Source: Azophilus sp965200465 (GTDB taxonomy: Bacteria; Pseudomonadota; Gammaproteobacteria; Pseudomonadales; Azotimanducaceae). From it: a stretch of 64,000 bases of DNA. Under the pieces are notes generated by a model. That model was not told where the DNA came from, did not search any database, and saw only the letters and a list, made by a program, of their open reading frames with translations. A program made the position numbers and the translations under genes. The stretch covers positions 3,472,001 through 3,536,000 of the forward strand of contig OZ241358.1 of the NCBI GenBank assembly GCA_965200465.1. The letters run 5' to 3'. Shown piece after piece: positions 16,478-25,244 of the stretch (position 1 is its first letter; the number at the start of each line of letters is the position of its first letter).

Positions 16478-17811
16478 TGCTGCGGTTCCGCATCGAATGG
16501 CAGGAAGCGCCGGGAGTGAAGTCCGGAGTGCTGGCCCGCACTTGGGGGCGCTTGGTCATTGAAGCGGGTAGCCAACTTGTAACCAACGCAATTGACAGCC
16601 GCTCCAACAGCCTGCGCGGTGGCGTTTACGGCACCTTGCTGCCGCTGTGCCAATGGATAGTGGAGAACTGGTGGTTTCTCCTGAACGAGTCCTATCGGTT
16701 TCCAGCGCCTTACGCCGCCCGAGACCTCGCAAGAAAGCCAACCGACCGGCCCTGGGTTCAACGGCACAGCCTGTTGGCCGCAAGAGAGGGTGGGGCACTG
16801 CCGGACCTGATGATGTTTCGGGATGATCAAGCGGTTATTGCGCGTTGGCGGCCGGACTACGAAAACGCCATCCACCCTTACTTGCGCTTTACCGGATCGG
16901 GCGAGGTGCAGATGGATCCAGCGGAGGCCGAACAAGGGCTGTCCGAGCTGGTCAGGGACGTCTTGGAGCGGCTAGTGGGGTTTGAGGATCAGGACGCCAA
17001 GGCCCTTCAGAAGGAGTGGGCTGCCGTTCTAGCATCCGCACAAGACGAAAGGGAACTCTGCGAGTGGTCGGCTCGCCTTGGGTTGGATCCCTACAACGCC
17101 GACGAACTCACAGATGGACTGGCCGAAGTGCTGCCGGAACTAATTTCCAGCCTCGACGCCTCAGTGAGGAACGACATGCTTGACGCCAGCGATTCCTTGA
17201 ACCTGCAGAACGACCTAGAATGGTTGCATAAAGCGCACTCCGCAGCAAAGAATGCGGGAGCACCAAAGGTTCCAGAAGTTCAGCTGGAAAGGGCAACAGA
17301 GGCAAAAATCGCCCATGAAATCGGATATGCTTGTGCGCAAGCGGCTCAACGGCATCTCTCCGGGTCTGATGAACGGCGGCCCGTGGAAGATATGGATGAT
17401 GTTTTGCGCCGCCTTGGCTGGGCGCAATTTCCTTCGCAAACCTTGGACGTTAGGCCACAAGCGCGCATGGAGGCTGTGCTGGAGCGTAGCGACGAAGGCG
17501 GTTCGGTGGTCGTCGCCCACAACGGGGACGCCACCACCAACAGGTTCAGATTGGCTAGGGCCGTCTTCCTAAGACATTTCGGCAATAACCGGGGGAGCCG
17601 CCGGCTGGTAACCGACACGCATACTGCTGAGCAACGCGCCTCCCGCGCCTTTGCCGCCGAACTTCTTGCGCCCGCATCGGACATCGCCAAACACATCGGC
17701 GAGCAGGTGTCGCCAAGCGAAATTGACCAATTGGCGCAGGATTACAAAGTCAGCCCTTTCGTGGTGTTCCACCAAATTCAGAACCATCGGCTTGGGTGGA
17801 CAAGCGCGTAG
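16477..17811 (+). CDS. ImmA/IrrE-like protein lacking the HExxH zinc motif
   Basis: About 444 residues from the GTG at 16477, with GGAGAGGG upstream. The C-terminal 100 residues align by eye with the ImmA/IrrE peptidase domain: RFRLARAVFLRHFG, then HTAEQRASRAFAAELLAPAS, then VSPFVVFHQIQNHRLG. Where active members have HExxH, this protein has ARAVFLRH, so the zinc-binding glutamate and first histidine are absent. The N-terminal 300 residues are unrecognised and Trp-rich near the start (WIVENWWFLLNESYRFPAPY). ImmA/IrrE proteins typically cleave XRE repressors; this one more likely binds without cutting. It may belong with the DNA methyltransferase locus downstream. Confidence 0.72.
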   Translation: MLRFRIEWQEAPGVKSGVLARTWGRLVIEAGSQLVTNAIDSRSNSLRGGVYGTLLPLCQWIVENWWFLLNESYRFPAPYAARDLARKPTDRPWVQRHSLLAAREGGALPDLMMFRDDQAVIARWRPDYENAIHPYLRFTGSGEVQMDPAEAEQGLSELVRDVLERLVGFEDQDAKALQKEWAAVLASAQDERELCEWSARLGLDPYNADELTDGLAEVLPELISSLDASVRNDMLDASDSLNLQNDLEWLHKAHSAAKNAGAPKVPEVQLERATEAKIAHEIGYACAQAAQRHLSGSDERRPVEDMDDVLRRLGWAQFPSQTLDVRPQARMEAVLERSDEGGSVVVAHNGDATTNRFRLARAVFLRHFGNNRGSRRLVTDTHTAEQRASRAFAAELLAPASDIAKHIGEQVSPSEIDQLAQDYKVSPFVVFHQIQNHRLGWTSA

Positions 17812-17864
17812 GGCCTAACCTCCTATTCCGCCGCTCAAGTCCACCTATTTAGTTGCCGCGACAT

Positions 17865-18359
17865 CTACCGATTGCATTCTTCAATAGAGCGCTCTGCTTC
17901 CTCCCTAACCAAATCCGCAAGAGCCTCATCCGGCAGAGCGTCTAGCAGGATAACGCCCCCTCGCCGATTCAAAGTGCGCATCCAACCGCGAAACGGTTCC
18001 CGCTCAAACAACTGCCCGCCATTGGTCCAATGTCGCAGCATCTCCTTGTAAATCACCCGGAGCACACGCCTGTTCATAGATACCGATGGGCGTTCTATGA
18101 GCGCCGAGCGCACGTCTTGACGATGCAGTAGAATTTTCAGGAATTCACCGGGAGTTTCCGGAGCGACATCCGTTGCTATCTTTCCCAGCCACCATAAGCG
18201 CGAAATGCCATTATCCCGTATCAACGCTCTATTTCCCACTGCGAAAAAGTGGTTTTTCACTTCACGAATGGCTGCCTCAACCAACGCCTCCCATGCCTTC
18301 CTGTCCTCCAATTTGTCCGCTGATTTTTTTACAGGCTGCAATGGCGTTCCGAAGCTCAT
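17865..18359 (-). pseudogene. DUF6339-like C-terminal fragment, joined to a truncated ATPase gene
   Basis: The 165-codon frame contains ALIRDNGISRLWWLGKIATD, FLKILLHRQDVRSALIERPS, FEREPFRGWMRTLNRRGGV and ILLDALPDEALADLVREE. I recognise this from memory as the C-terminal half of the DUF6339 family, usually found beside C5 methyltransferases in restriction-type loci. The N-terminal half is missing. Its first 30 or so codons instead continue the ATPase gene after a frame change at the A7 run (18324-18330 on the plus strand, T7). So two neighbouring genes appear to have been collapsed by an internal deletion. The family name needs a profile search. Confidence 0.55.
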
Positions 18360-18573
18360 TGCTCCCGATGTCAGAAGGCTTCACCTGGAGAAGCTCAAAT
18401 ACGACCTCAACAGGGCATCCGTCCGATTTTCTTCCGTCGAGCGAATTTTGGATTGTTTCCCGCGCAACACTGGACAGCGGGGTGCCCGTGAAGTGAGCGA
18501 TCCCCGGTTCATTCCAGCCGTCTTCCTTGCCGCCATTAGTAGGCGGGAAGATCCAACCCACGCTCTCATCCAT
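18277..18573 (-). pseudogene. Truncated GHKL/MutL-type ATPase, N-terminal fragment
   Basis: The frame begins WIFPPTNGGKEDGWNEPGIA and reaches SSVARETIQNSLDGR, the N-box (E..QN) of a Bergerat-fold ATPase as in MutL/MORC-like proteins of restriction loci. After about 80 residues the frame shifts at a run of seven A and then leads into the DUF6339-like fragment, so the G-boxes and the rest of the ATPase are missing. Its ATG overlaps the methyltransferase stop, which shows it was the next gene of that operon. It is very unlikely to bind ATP. Confidence 0.65.
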
Positions 18574-19705
18574 CAGCTCGCCCCCTCAGAATTTGCACAC
18601 AAACCGATCCCACCAAAGCCGTCAAGTGAACGCAAGCAGCGTTGCCGACAAGCCGATATCTATCTTTCTCTGGAACAGCAGCGGGGAACAGAGGGTCGTC
18701 TGCCTCAAACCCCTGCAGGCCGGCCACTTCAGAAACGCTCAGCCTGCGAATGCCCCAGTTGTCGCGCACAAAGGGAACGTTGTGGCCGCCTATTCCCATA
18801 TTGGCGGTTAGGGTTGGGCATAGTCCCTGCTTCTTTTCGCGCACATAAGACCGCCTCAACTGGTAGAGATTCTCCATAGATTCCCCGGATTCCATTTTTC
18901 CGTTGATCATCTTGTAGTAGCGATTCTCTTTATGGAGATACGCATCTTTCACGGCAGGTGCCGAGCGGTCGATGAACGCGTTGAGCGGAAGGAGTTCCCT
19001 TGGTCGAGTTTGCTTAACCGCGGTTGGTGAAAATGGATTGTAGGAGAAGTGCTCTTTCGACGCCGCCACCATGAATAGGCGCTCTCGGTCTTGGGGCAAC
19101 TTCGTGTAGTCCCTAACATTGGCCACCAAGCAGGCGCTTTGCCTAAACCAGTACCCCGCACGTCTAAGCGCACGTTGGATCTGGTCAAACCGTTCACCCC
19201 CATCCCCATAGAGGAGGTGAGGTACGTTTTCTAGCATCAGGAGCCGCGGCCGATCGTGCGGTTCCATTTCCTTCAACAGACGAGGGATTTCGAGAAACAG
19301 CACACCACGCGGATCATCGAATCCGTTTCGTTCCCCGGCTTGAGAAAAGCTCTGGCAAGGAAAACCGCCCGCCAAAACGTCCACGCCACCTAACTGGTCC
19401 TTCAAAACACCTAACTCGCAAACGCTCTTTTCAATAAACCGCACTTCCGGAAAACGGTGACGGAATGTAGCGCTGGCATGTTCATCATTGTCACTTGCCC
19501 AGCGGATACTAAACCCGGCCCGTTGTAGGCCGGAGGCAAATCCTCCCATGCCGCTGAACAAGCAACCTGCAGTCAGTTGTTTCTCATGCTCGCCTATCTG
19601 TAGCGCTCTGCGCCGTCCGCCAGCGCCAAGTTTGACACCGTATTCTTCGGCGGCCGGCTGTTCTGCAGTTTCAGCGCTCAAGGCGGCACCCATGGTTAAG
19701 CTCAT
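18566..19705 (-). CDS. DNA (cytosine-5-)-methyltransferase
   Basis: About 379 residues with the ordered C5-MTase motifs: I (GCLFSGMGGFASGLQRAGF), IV with the catalytic Cys (GGFPCQSFSQAGERNG), VI (LLMLENVPHLL), VIII (LPQDRERLFMVA), then a short target-recognition region, IX (RRLSVSEVAGLQGF) and X (RYRLVGNAACVHLTA). All catalytic residues appear intact. The start at 19705 is chosen because it overlaps the upstream small ORF stop in an ATGA and because motif I then lies about 50 residues in. No cognate restriction endonuclease is seen, and its neighbours downstream are broken, so it may now be an orphan methyltransferase. The base composition is less GC-rich than the core genes, suggesting acquisition. 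Confidence 0.93.
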   Translation of the reverse strand: MSLTMGAALSAETAEQPAAEEYGVKLGAGGRRRALQIGEHEKQLTAGCLFSGMGGFASGLQRAGFSIRWASDNDEHASATFRHRFPEVRFIEKSVCELGVLKDQLGGVDVLAGGFPCQSFSQAGERNGFDDPRGVLFLEIPRLLKEMEPHDRPRLLMLENVPHLLYGDGGERFDQIQRALRRAGYWFRQSACLVANVRDYTKLPQDRERLFMVAASKEHFSYNPFSPTAVKQTRPRELLPLNAFIDRSAPAVKDAYLHKENRYYKMINGKMESGESMENLYQLRRSYVREKKQGLCPTLTANMGIGGHNVPFVRDNWGIRRLSVSEVAGLQGFEADDPLFPAAVPEKDRYRLVGNAACVHLTALVGSVCVQILRGRADG

Positions 19706-19956
19706 CGGAGTTGGCTCCCCCTTTTTACTATCCGCCACAGGCGGTCGTCTCCGCCACCTCTTGTCCTGCCCCACCAAGTGCCTTTGGCTTGGAGCGCAAT
19801 GTTGTGAAGCGGATCATCAGACGTCACACACCCATTCCCCTTAGCTTGCACCCGTGCTTTACGCAAAGCGGCAACTTTGGGGTTGCAGACAGTCGGCAAA
19901 GCGCTGTTCTCTTCCTCGTCAATGGTGATTTGGGCAACATGGACGCCACTCGGCAC
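19702..19956 (-). CDS. Small unknown protein coupled to the methyltransferase
   Basis: An 84-residue frame from a GTG at 19956 that has AAGGA six bases upstream. An in-frame ATG at 19983 lies inside a possible -10 element and is less likely. The stop TGA overlaps the methyltransferase ATG (ATGA), arguing that it is translated. The sequence (GVHVAQITIDEEENSALPTV, NPKVAALRKARVQAKGNGCV) has no motif I recognise. It could be a regulator or specificity partner, but nothing in it shows that. Confidence 0.5.
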   Translation of the reverse strand: MPSGVHVAQITIDEEENSALPTVCNPKVAALRKARVQAKGNGCVTSDDPLHNIALQAKGTWWGRTRGGGDDRLWRIVKRGSQLR

Positions 19957-19981
19957 CCTATTCCTTGACCGACCTCCACCC

Positions 19982-19987
19982 ATTATA
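19982..19987 (-). promoter_or_regulatory. Possible -10 element of the methyltransferase operon
   Basis: TATAAT on the minus strand, a perfect sigma-70 -10 consensus, in a locally AT-richer stretch. No good -35 is seen at 16-18 bases, so the promoter would be weak or activator-dependent. It fits a start of the small ORF at GTG 19956. Confidence 0.3.
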
Positions 19988-20167
19988 GGTATCCCCTCAA
20001 TGACTAACCGCGCATAATACGCTAGTTTGCGAGTGTGAGCCCTGTCCTAGGGGCAATGTCCCCAAAGCCGGCAGAACATTTCTCCCGACCACGCGGCGGT
20101 AGGGTCGCACGGAGATTCAGGCCGATGTCGCTATGCACCCCCCGGCCAAACGGTGCAGTCTGCCCGC

Positions 20168-21172
20168 ATGGACGACCCAATCGACAGCACCGCCTTTGCC
20201 CACACAAGCATGGTGCGCGACCTTATCCGCCTGCTGCCCAGCGGACTCACCAAGGACTTGGACCTGCGCACCTTGCGTCGCTTGCCTTCGGCCAACGTTG
20301 GCAAGGGCTCCCGAAGGCGCCTTGCCGACATGCCGCTGAGCCTCAGCTTCCGGCCGTCGGCAGGCCGCTTGCCAAAGGCCCAGCTGCTTCTGATGCTTGA
20401 GTTTCAATCTTCCGTGGACCGGCACATGGCTTTGCGTTTGGACGCTTACGCCGCCCTGGCCCGGCAGGACTTGCTCCGGCGCGAGCCATTGGGGCCAAGC
20501 CGAAGGCTGCCGGAGGTATTGTGCGTGGTGGTTTACACCGGCCGCCAACGTTGGACGGTGCCCCTGAGTCTAGGGGAACTTACGGAATGCGGGCTGGAGG
20601 CGCGGACGCCGTTGCAGCCAGAGTTGCGCTACCTAGTGCTTGACGGGGAGTCCGTTGGGGAGCAGGATTCCCAGCATGGCCTTCGCGGCAACAGGGCCTT
20701 GGCGCTGATCGCCCTGCAGCGCTGCGTCAAGGCGTCGGACCTTCCCGACCGGGTGGCGACGTTGTTCAATTTGCTGCGCAGGCCAGCCGATGCGGCCTTG
20801 AGGCGGGACCTTAAGGACATGCTTGGCAAGATGGTCGCAAATAGGTTTGACGGCGCGGACGCGGATACCCGCCTAGCGCTGAAATTGATGGAGGAGCCAA
20901 TGAGTTTGGCAATGAGGTTTGATGAGTGGGAGGAGGAATTTCGTCAAGAGGGGCGGAAAGAGGGGCGGGAGGAAGGCTGGGCGGCCGATCGCATCCTGTT
21001 GCAGCGACAGACTGCTCGGCGCTTTGACGCCGCCACCGCCAAAACCCTGTCCAAGCTGCTCGCGGACGTGCGCGACGCGGAGCGCTTCGCCGAGGTGGGC
21101 GAATTCATCGTCGATTGCGCGACGGGGGACGAGTTGTTGGACCGGGTGCGGCAATCCGATGGGCGCTCATGA
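20168..21172 (+). CDS. Rpn-type PD-(D/E)XK nuclease family protein
   Basis: About 334 residues from the ATG at 20168. The N-terminal half carries MPLSLSFRPSAG followed by LLLMLEFQSSVDRHMALRLD, the E-x-Q core of the Rpn/transposase_31 PD-(D/E)XK fold, then a Tyr/Ala-rich helix. The C-terminus has the charged segment WEEEFRQEGRKEGREEGWAA that typifies these proteins. Rpn proteins are DNA-cutting or recombination-promoting and often multi-copy in mobile regions. It sits next to the methyltransferase islet. I cannot tell whether it is active. Confidence 0.75.
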   Translation: MDDPIDSTAFAHTSMVRDLIRLLPSGLTKDLDLRTLRRLPSANVGKGSRRRLADMPLSLSFRPSAGRLPKAQLLLMLEFQSSVDRHMALRLDAYAALARQDLLRREPLGPSRRLPEVLCVVVYTGRQRWTVPLSLGELTECGLEARTPLQPELRYLVLDGESVGEQDSQHGLRGNRALALIALQRCVKASDLPDRVATLFNLLRRPADAALRRDLKDMLGKMVANRFDGADADTRLALKLMEEPMSLAMRFDEWEEEFRQEGRKEGREEGWAADRILLQRQTARRFDAATAKTLSKLLADVRDAERFAEVGEFIVDCATGDELLDRVRQSDGRS

Positions 21173-21433
21173 TGTCCTCTGAATTTCGGGCGGCTCAGCA
21201 AGTTACCCCCTGGAGGCTGCAACTCGCCGATGCTCTAGTTGCGTGAAAGGCAGGCGTCTTGAAGGCGACGTGGCCAACCCTGTTCCGGGCTTTGGCGTCC
21301 TCCCCCAAGGCGCACAGGTGAGCTGCATCCCGCGGCCTTGGCGTCCGGCTCATGGCGGGAGGGCGTCAACGGAGTCGGCGGGCCACTATGGTACGCTTCC
21401 CCGCATTGGAAAATCCATGCGGATGGTTGAACA

Positions 21434-23305
21434 GTGGCATCTAAGGCGGGGCGGGAGAAAGTAGGCGCAGCGCCGGCGGCGGCGCAGGCCTTGAGCGCCC
21501 TGCGGCAGGGGCGGCGGCTTAGTGCGGAGGACTTCGCGGCCATGCTTGAGGGCGGCGGCGGGCTGCACGGGTTCGTTCTGGACAATGCGCCGGATCTCAT
21601 CTACTTGGTGGACCGGGAGGGGCGCATCCGCTACGTCAACCAGCGCTTTGAAACCCTGCTGGGCTACCGCCAGGACGAACTGCTCGGCCGGCACTACGAA
21701 GTGTTGGTGGAGGAGGGCTATCTTGACCGCGCCCGCCATGCCCTCCAAGAGCGGCGCAGCGGCGCCCGCACGGACCGCCATGTGGAGCTTAAGCTCAAGG
21801 CCCGGCGGGGGCGCAGCGGCAGGCGCACCGGGGAGTCCGGGGGCCTGTGGGTGGAGGTGCAGGGCCAAGGCATCTACTCCGACCCCAACGAACGCACCCC
21901 GCGGAACTACCTTGGCGCCTGCGGCGTCGCCCGGGACATTCGCCACCGCAAGGAATCCACAAGGGCCGCCAATTTCCAAGCCTTCCATGACGCCTTGACC
22001 AAATTGCCCAACCGCGCCCTGCTGAGCGACCGCCTTAACTTGGCCATCGCCCAAGCGAAGCGCAGCCGCCGCAAGTTGGCGGTGTTGTTTCTGGACCTGA
22101 ACCGCTTCAAGCGCGTCAACGACCATCTAGGCCACAGCGTTGGCGACCGGCTCCTGCGGGCCACCGCGCAGCGGGTGCAGGGTTGCCTGCGGCAAGGGGA
22201 CACCTTGGCCCGCTTCGGCGGCGATGAGTTCACCCTGTTGCTGCCGGACGTGCGCAGCCGCCCCGCCGTGGAGCGGGTGGCGGAGAAGATTTTGCAGCGC
22301 CTTGAGACGCCCTTCCTCATTGACGGACGGCAACTGCGGCTAGGGGCCAGCATCGGCATCGCCCTCTATCCCGACGCCGGGCGCCAAGGCGAAGCGCTGA
22401 TTGAAAACGCCGACATCGCCATGTACCACGCCAAGGACCAAGGCGGCAGCGGCTTCGCGGTTTATGCGGAGGACATGAACCGCGGCGCCACTCGGCGGCT
22501 GGCCACCGCCCGGGCGCTGCGCCAAGGCTTGAGCCGCCGGGAGTTCATCGTCCATTACCAACCGCAGCTGTGCCTCGCCTCCGGGCGGGTGCGCAGCGTC
22601 GAGGCGCTGGTGCGCTGGCGCCATCCGCAGCGCGGACTGCTGGAGCCGGATGACTTCCTGCCGGCCGCCGAAGAGCTGGGCGTCATCGCCGACATGGACG
22701 CCTTGGTGCAGCAGCAGGCGTTCGGCGAAGCGGCCCATTGGCGGCACGGCGGCGCCGCGGATGTGCAGGTGTCCGTCAACGCCTCCGCCGCCCAGCTGGA
22801 CCAAGAGGACTTCGTGGAAGGCTTTTTGGCTCGTTTGGGCAAGGCCGGCCTGCCGCCGGAGGCGGTGCGCTTGGAAATCGACGAATATCGGCTGGTGCAG
22901 AACCCGGAGCTGGTGCGGCCCAAGCTCTTTGCCCTCAAGGAGCGGGGCGTGTACGCCGCGGTCGATGGCTTCGGCGCCGGCTACGCCTCCCTAAGCTATC
23001 TGCAGCACTCCCCCATCGACCGGCTGAACGTGGACAAGAGCATCATCCATGACATCCGCGCCGACGGCGGCGGCCCCGGCATCGTCAAGGCCATCGCCGC
23101 CTTGGCCCGCGCCTTGGACATGCAGTTGCTGGCCCAAGGCGTGGCCAACCGCACCCAGTTGCGCCTGCTGTGCGCACAAGGCTACCAAGAGGCGCAGGGA
23201 ATCCTGTTTTCCCCGCCCCTGCCCGGCGACGACCTCGGCCGGCTGCTGCGGGAAAACACCTTTGCCGACCTAGTCAAGCAAGCCCGTTTGCCGGTCGGCC
23301 CTTGA
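21434..23305 (+). CDS. PAS-GGDEF-EAL protein with degenerate EAL domain
   Basis: A 623-residue protein from GTG 21434; this start has no clear ribosome site and a later one is possible. A PAS domain (DLIYLVDREGRIRYVNQRFE) lies near residues 50-170. The GGDEF domain has ARFGGDEF (262-266) and an upstream RxxD inhibitory site (RQGD, 253-256), so cyclic-di-GMP synthesis looks possible. The EAL domain keeps E390 (EALVRWRHP) and the Asn of VNAS, but the DDFG motif is D511-G512, the catalytic Lys is N532 (RLNVDK) and the AEGVE glutamate is Q568. This predicts loss of phosphodiesterase activity. The protein lacks membrane segments, so it would sense a signal in the cytosol. Confidence 0.9.
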   Translation: MASKAGREKVGAAPAAAQALSALRQGRRLSAEDFAAMLEGGGGLHGFVLDNAPDLIYLVDREGRIRYVNQRFETLLGYRQDELLGRHYEVLVEEGYLDRARHALQERRSGARTDRHVELKLKARRGRSGRRTGESGGLWVEVQGQGIYSDPNERTPRNYLGACGVARDIRHRKESTRAANFQAFHDALTKLPNRALLSDRLNLAIAQAKRSRRKLAVLFLDLNRFKRVNDHLGHSVGDRLLRATAQRVQGCLRQGDTLARFGGDEFTLLLPDVRSRPAVERVAEKILQRLETPFLIDGRQLRLGASIGIALYPDAGRQGEALIENADIAMYHAKDQGGSGFAVYAEDMNRGATRRLATARALRQGLSRREFIVHYQPQLCLASGRVRSVEALVRWRHPQRGLLEPDDFLPAAEELGVIADMDALVQQQAFGEAAHWRHGGAADVQVSVNASAAQLDQEDFVEGFLARLGKAGLPPEAVRLEIDEYRLVQNPELVRPKLFALKERGVYAAVDGFGAGYASLSYLQHSPIDRLNVDKSIIHDIRADGGGPGIVKAIAALARALDMQLLAQGVANRTQLRLLCAQGYQEAQGILFSPPLPGDDLGRLLRENTFADLVKQARLPVGP

Positions 23306-23326
23306 TGCCGGCCGGGGAGCGCTGAA

Positions 23327-24568
23327 ATGCGGGGATTCACCACCAAGATCGTCCATAGCGACCGCCTGGGCGCCGTTGAGCACGGCTCCCTGCACAAGCC
23401 GGTGCATGCCACCGTGGCCTATGGCTACGAAGACGCCAAGGACTTGGCCGCGGTCTTTCAGGGCAAGCTGGCCGGCTTCACCTACGGGCGCCAGGTGAAC
23501 CCCACCGTGGAGGCGCTGCAAGCCCAGATCTCCGGCATGGAGGGGGGGCTGGCCAGCGTCTGCTTCGGCACCGGCATGGCCGCCATAGGCACCCTGCTGT
23601 TCGCCCTGCTGCGCCGCGGGGACCACTTCGTCTCCAGCGCCTTCCTGTTCGGCAACACCAACAGCCTGTTCATGAGTTTCGCCGCCCAAGGCTTGGACGT
23701 AACCTTTGTGGACGCCACGGACGCGCAGCAGGTGGCGGCGGCGGTGCAGGACAACACCAAGCTGGTGTTCGTTGAAACCATCGCCAACCCCTGCACCCAG
23801 GTGGCGGCGCTGGCGGAAATCGGGGAGCTTTGCCGCCGCCGGGGGCTGGTCTATGTGGTCGATAACACCATGACCTCGCCCTACCTGTTCCGCCCCAAGG
23901 CAGTGGCGGCGAGCCTGGTGGTCAACAGCCTGACCAAGTACGTCGCCGGGCATGGCACCGCCTTGGGCGGCGCCGTCACGGAGATGGGCGCCTACGATTG
24001 GCAAGGCTTCCCCAACATCCACGACGCCTACAAGGGCGCTGACCCCAAGCTTTGGGCGCTGACTCAAATCAAGAAGAAGGGGCTGCGGGACTTCGGCGCC
24101 GCGCTGGCCCCGGAGGCCGCCCACCAGATCGCCATCGGCGCGGAGACCTTGGCGCTGCGGATGGAGCGGCAATGCGCCAACGCCGCGGCCCTAGCCCAAT
24201 TCCTGGACCAGCGCCCGGAAGTGGGCAAGGTGTTCCACCCCGGCTTGCCGCAGCATCCGCAATTTGAGCGGGCGACGGCGCTGTTCCGGCATCCCGGCGC
24301 CCTGTTCAGCTTTGAACTGGACCAGCGCCTCGACATCTGGACGTTCATGAACGCCCTGAAGATCATCGTCAAGTCCAGCAACCTGGGGGACAACCGCACC
24401 CTGGCCATTCCGGTGGCCCACACCATCTACTACGAGATGGGGCCCGAACGGCGGGCGAGCATGGGCATTGACGATTCGCTGATCCGCATTTCCGCGGGCA
24501 TCGAGGACCTCGACGACCTGATTGGCGACTTCGACCAAGCCTTGCGCGAGGTGGCCGCCAAGGGCTAG
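23327..24568 (+). CDS. Cys/Met-metabolism PLP enzyme (O-acetylhomoserine sulfhydrylase / Met gamma-lyase-like)
   Basis: A 413-residue fold-type I enzyme starting at the ATG at 23327 with GGAG upstream. The PLP lysine is in VVNSLTKYVAGHGTALGG. SVCFGTGMAAIGTLLFALLR and FVETIANPCTQVA, with the Asp of VVDNTMTSPYLFRP, are further family motifs. It likely makes or breaks a C-gamma-sulfur bond (homocysteine, methionine or cystathionine). Sequence alone does not separate synthase from lyase. It follows the GGDEF gene by 21 bp and ends before a repeat-containing gap. Confidence 0.87.
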   Translation: MRGFTTKIVHSDRLGAVEHGSLHKPVHATVAYGYEDAKDLAAVFQGKLAGFTYGRQVNPTVEALQAQISGMEGGLASVCFGTGMAAIGTLLFALLRRGDHFVSSAFLFGNTNSLFMSFAAQGLDVTFVDATDAQQVAAAVQDNTKLVFVETIANPCTQVAALAEIGELCRRRGLVYVVDNTMTSPYLFRPKAVAASLVVNSLTKYVAGHGTALGGAVTEMGAYDWQGFPNIHDAYKGADPKLWALTQIKKKGLRDFGAALAPEAAHQIAIGAETLALRMERQCANAAALAQFLDQRPEVGKVFHPGLPQHPQFERATALFRHPGALFSFELDQRLDIWTFMNALKIIVKSSNLGDNRTLAIPVAHTIYYEMGPERRASMGIDDSLIRISAGIEDLDDLIGDFDQALREVAAKG

Positions 24569-24573
24569 CCGAG

Positions 24574-24630
24574 CGATCCTTATCCAAGGATTGGGGTCCC
24601 TCAAGCATGGCGCAACGCTTGCCGTGAGGG
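24574..24630. repeat. Repeat R2 and stem-loop after the PLP enzyme gene
   Basis: CGATCCTTATCC(AA)GGATT at 24574-24591 resembles, with two base changes, a segment near 62169-62191 in inverted orientation. Next to it CCCTCA (24598) and TGAGGG (24630) frame an imperfect stem with an inner AAGC/GCTT. No T-run follows, so it is not a standard terminator. The rest of the 200-bp gap to the cupin gene shows nothing else. Confidence 0.4.
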
Positions 24631-24768
24631 TACAGTAATCTTCGGAGCAAGCGAACGCGAACCCGTCCGGCTGCGTCAAGGAAACGGGGCGGCGAGTCGT
24701 CGGCGATGCCGTTCACTCGTCGGGTTGGCGTTGCGCAGCCATGACCAAACTGACTTGGGAGAAAGCCA

Positions 24769-25224
24769 ATGGCGTTGCCTCAGGACATATCGCCAGTGAA
24801 CAGCGAACTCATGGACGGCCTGTCTGCCGCATCGAAAATGGAGTGGATGCAGTACGATCCGGGCGCGGCCATGAAGATACTTTGGACGGGTTCGGAGTCC
24901 GGGCGCTGGGCCGTGCTGTTCAAATGGGACAAGGGCTACGTTGCCGGGCAGCACAAGCATCTAAGCGCCGCCTACACCTTTGTCCTCAAGGGCAAGCTGC
25001 AAGTGCGGGACGGCGTTTTGCAGGCGGGGGACTTCGTGTATGAGCCGAACGGCATGGTGCATGGCGCCACCACCGCCTTGGAGGACACCGAGTACCTGTT
25101 TATTTGCGACGGCCCGGTGCTGTTCTTTGATGACGACGGCTTCACCAACTATCTGGGTTGGGAGGAGCTGGAGCGCATGCGGCGGGCGCATGAAGAGGCT
25201 TCGGGCGCGGCGCAGGCGGCGTAG
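24769..25224 (+). CDS. Cupin-domain protein
   Basis: A 151-residue single-domain cupin. The two metal motifs are GQHKHLSAAYTFVLKGKLQV and the later GDFVYEPNGMVHGAT, giving His ligands for a metal ion. It resembles the acetylacetone-dioxygenase/ChrR-like cupin branch. It may be a small dioxygenase or isomerase, or a sensor domain. No operon partner is evident; the downstream nfi gene starts 20 bp later on the same strand. Confidence 0.78.
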   Translation: MALPQDISPVNSELMDGLSAASKMEWMQYDPGAAMKILWTGSESGRWAVLFKWDKGYVAGQHKHLSAAYTFVLKGKLQVRDGVLQAGDFVYEPNGMVHGATTALEDTEYLFICDGPVLFFDDDGFTNYLGWEELERMRRAHEEASGAAQAA

Positions 25225-25244
25225 TACGAATCTTCGGCTTCCTC

